Source of the DNA: Treponema sp.
Lineage (GTDB): Bacteria > Spirochaetota > Spirochaetia > Treponematales > Breznakiellaceae
Length of the DNA: 6,199 bases
NCBI GenBank assembly: GCA_031258505.1
Contig: JAIRMT010000080.1
Coordinates: forward strand, 1-6,199
Direction: 5' to 3'
Within the stretch, counting starts at the first letter, position 1. The number at the start of each line of letters is the position of its first letter. Position numbers and translations under genes: made by a program. Below are positions 6,046-6,199 of this stretch, in pieces. The notes below the pieces were generated by a model. It had not been told where the DNA came from. It worked only from the letters and a program-made list of their open reading frames with translations, and made no database searches.

Positions 6046-6199
6046 TATTAACTCACCTTACGCACCGGAAAGAAAAAGATCATCGAATTACGCGAATGAA
6101 CGCGAATCTTCTTTAGAGAACTGAAATATTCGCGTATATTAGCGTCCATTCGATGACAAATTCTTACCGTTTTTCCTTCCTGCGTAACATGAGTTATTA
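6046..6199. repeat. Long imperfect palindrome (possible MITE or REP-like element), reaching the window edge
   Basis: The two halves are inverted copies centred on a small TTCT-TTAG-AGAA hairpin (6109-6120). Matching blocks from outside in are TAACTCA (6049-6055) with TGAGTTA (6190-6196), TTACGCA (6058-6064) with TGCGTAA (6181-6187), an 11-base purine block (6067-6077) matching 6170-6180 at ten positions, CATCGAAT (6081-6088) with ATTCGATG (6148-6155), and ACGCGAAT (6100-6107) with ATTCGCGT (6128-6135). The right half is about 10 bases longer. No transposase is present. The structure resembles a miniature inverted-repeat element or compound extragenic palindrome. Its right end may lie beyond the window. 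Confidence 0.7.

Larger units (their letters stand above)
5614..6199. other. Non-coding, repeat-rich intergenic tail
   Basis: This 586-base stretch has no convincing gene. From left to right it holds the operon-end hairpin, a GC-rich structured segment (5700-5756), a small hairpin (5764-5784), the 23-bp tandem array (5781-5953), about 90 bases with no structure I recognise, and a long imperfect palindrome reaching the window edge. The longest plausible + strand frame after the array is 51 codons (5961-6116). Its AAGGA abuts the ATG with no spacer, and its last third reads through the palindrome, so I do not call it. Confidence 0.7.

Noticed and set aside
5961..6116. 51-codon + strand frame after the tandem array
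   Set aside because: AAGGA touches the ATG with no spacing, the frame runs into the long palindrome, and the translation (starting MEAVYVAGVPG) matches no family I know.

Overview
The window holds four complete genes, all on the + strand and closely spaced. They look like one transcript of a myo-inositol catabolic (iol) operon, followed by about 590 bases of non-coding, repeat-rich DNA. In order the genes are iolD (trihydroxycyclohexane-dione hydrolase, 45-1973), iolE (inosose dehydratase, 2032-2922), a transaldolase-superfamily protein (2975-4063) and iolA/mmsA (CoA-acylating malonate-semialdehyde dehydrogenase, 4102-5613). Each start codon has a good Shine-Dalgarno sequence 5-8 nt upstream, and the gaps between genes are 38-58 nt. 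The window opens only 44 bases before iolD, so the promoter and any upstream genes are not visible.

Pathway: IolE dehydrates 2-keto-myo-inositol to the cyclic dione. IolD opens the ring to 5-deoxy-glucuronate. After isomerisation (IolB) and usually phosphorylation (IolC), an aldolase releases malonate semialdehyde, which IolA converts to acetyl-CoA and CO2. The usual aldolase is IolJ, a class II enzyme of the fructose-bisphosphate aldolase family. No iolJ, iolC, iolB or iolG is present here. The position just before iolA is taken by a class I (Schiff-base lysine) transaldolase-family protein. Its active site has Gln where true transaldolases have Glu, as in fructose-6-phosphate aldolase. The main hypothesis is that this protein is the inositol-pathway aldolase, possibly releasing dihydroxyacetone rather than DHAP.

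Downstream of iolA (5614-6199) I find no convincing gene. The stretch contains a perfect 17-bp hairpin starting at the iolA stop codon, a GC-rich structured segment, an array of seven exact-length 23-bp tandem repeats (differing only at one T/C position) plus a degenerate eighth, and a long imperfect palindrome of about 150 bp running into the right edge.

Organism: a bacterium of moderate GC content (roughly 55-60% in sampled lines of iolD, the transaldolase gene and iolA; mid-40s in iolE) with strong AGGAGG-type ribosome binding sites. Intergenic palindromes and tandem repeats with this operon make me think of a gut anaerobe, perhaps a termite-gut treponeme. That is an impression and is not shown by the sequence.
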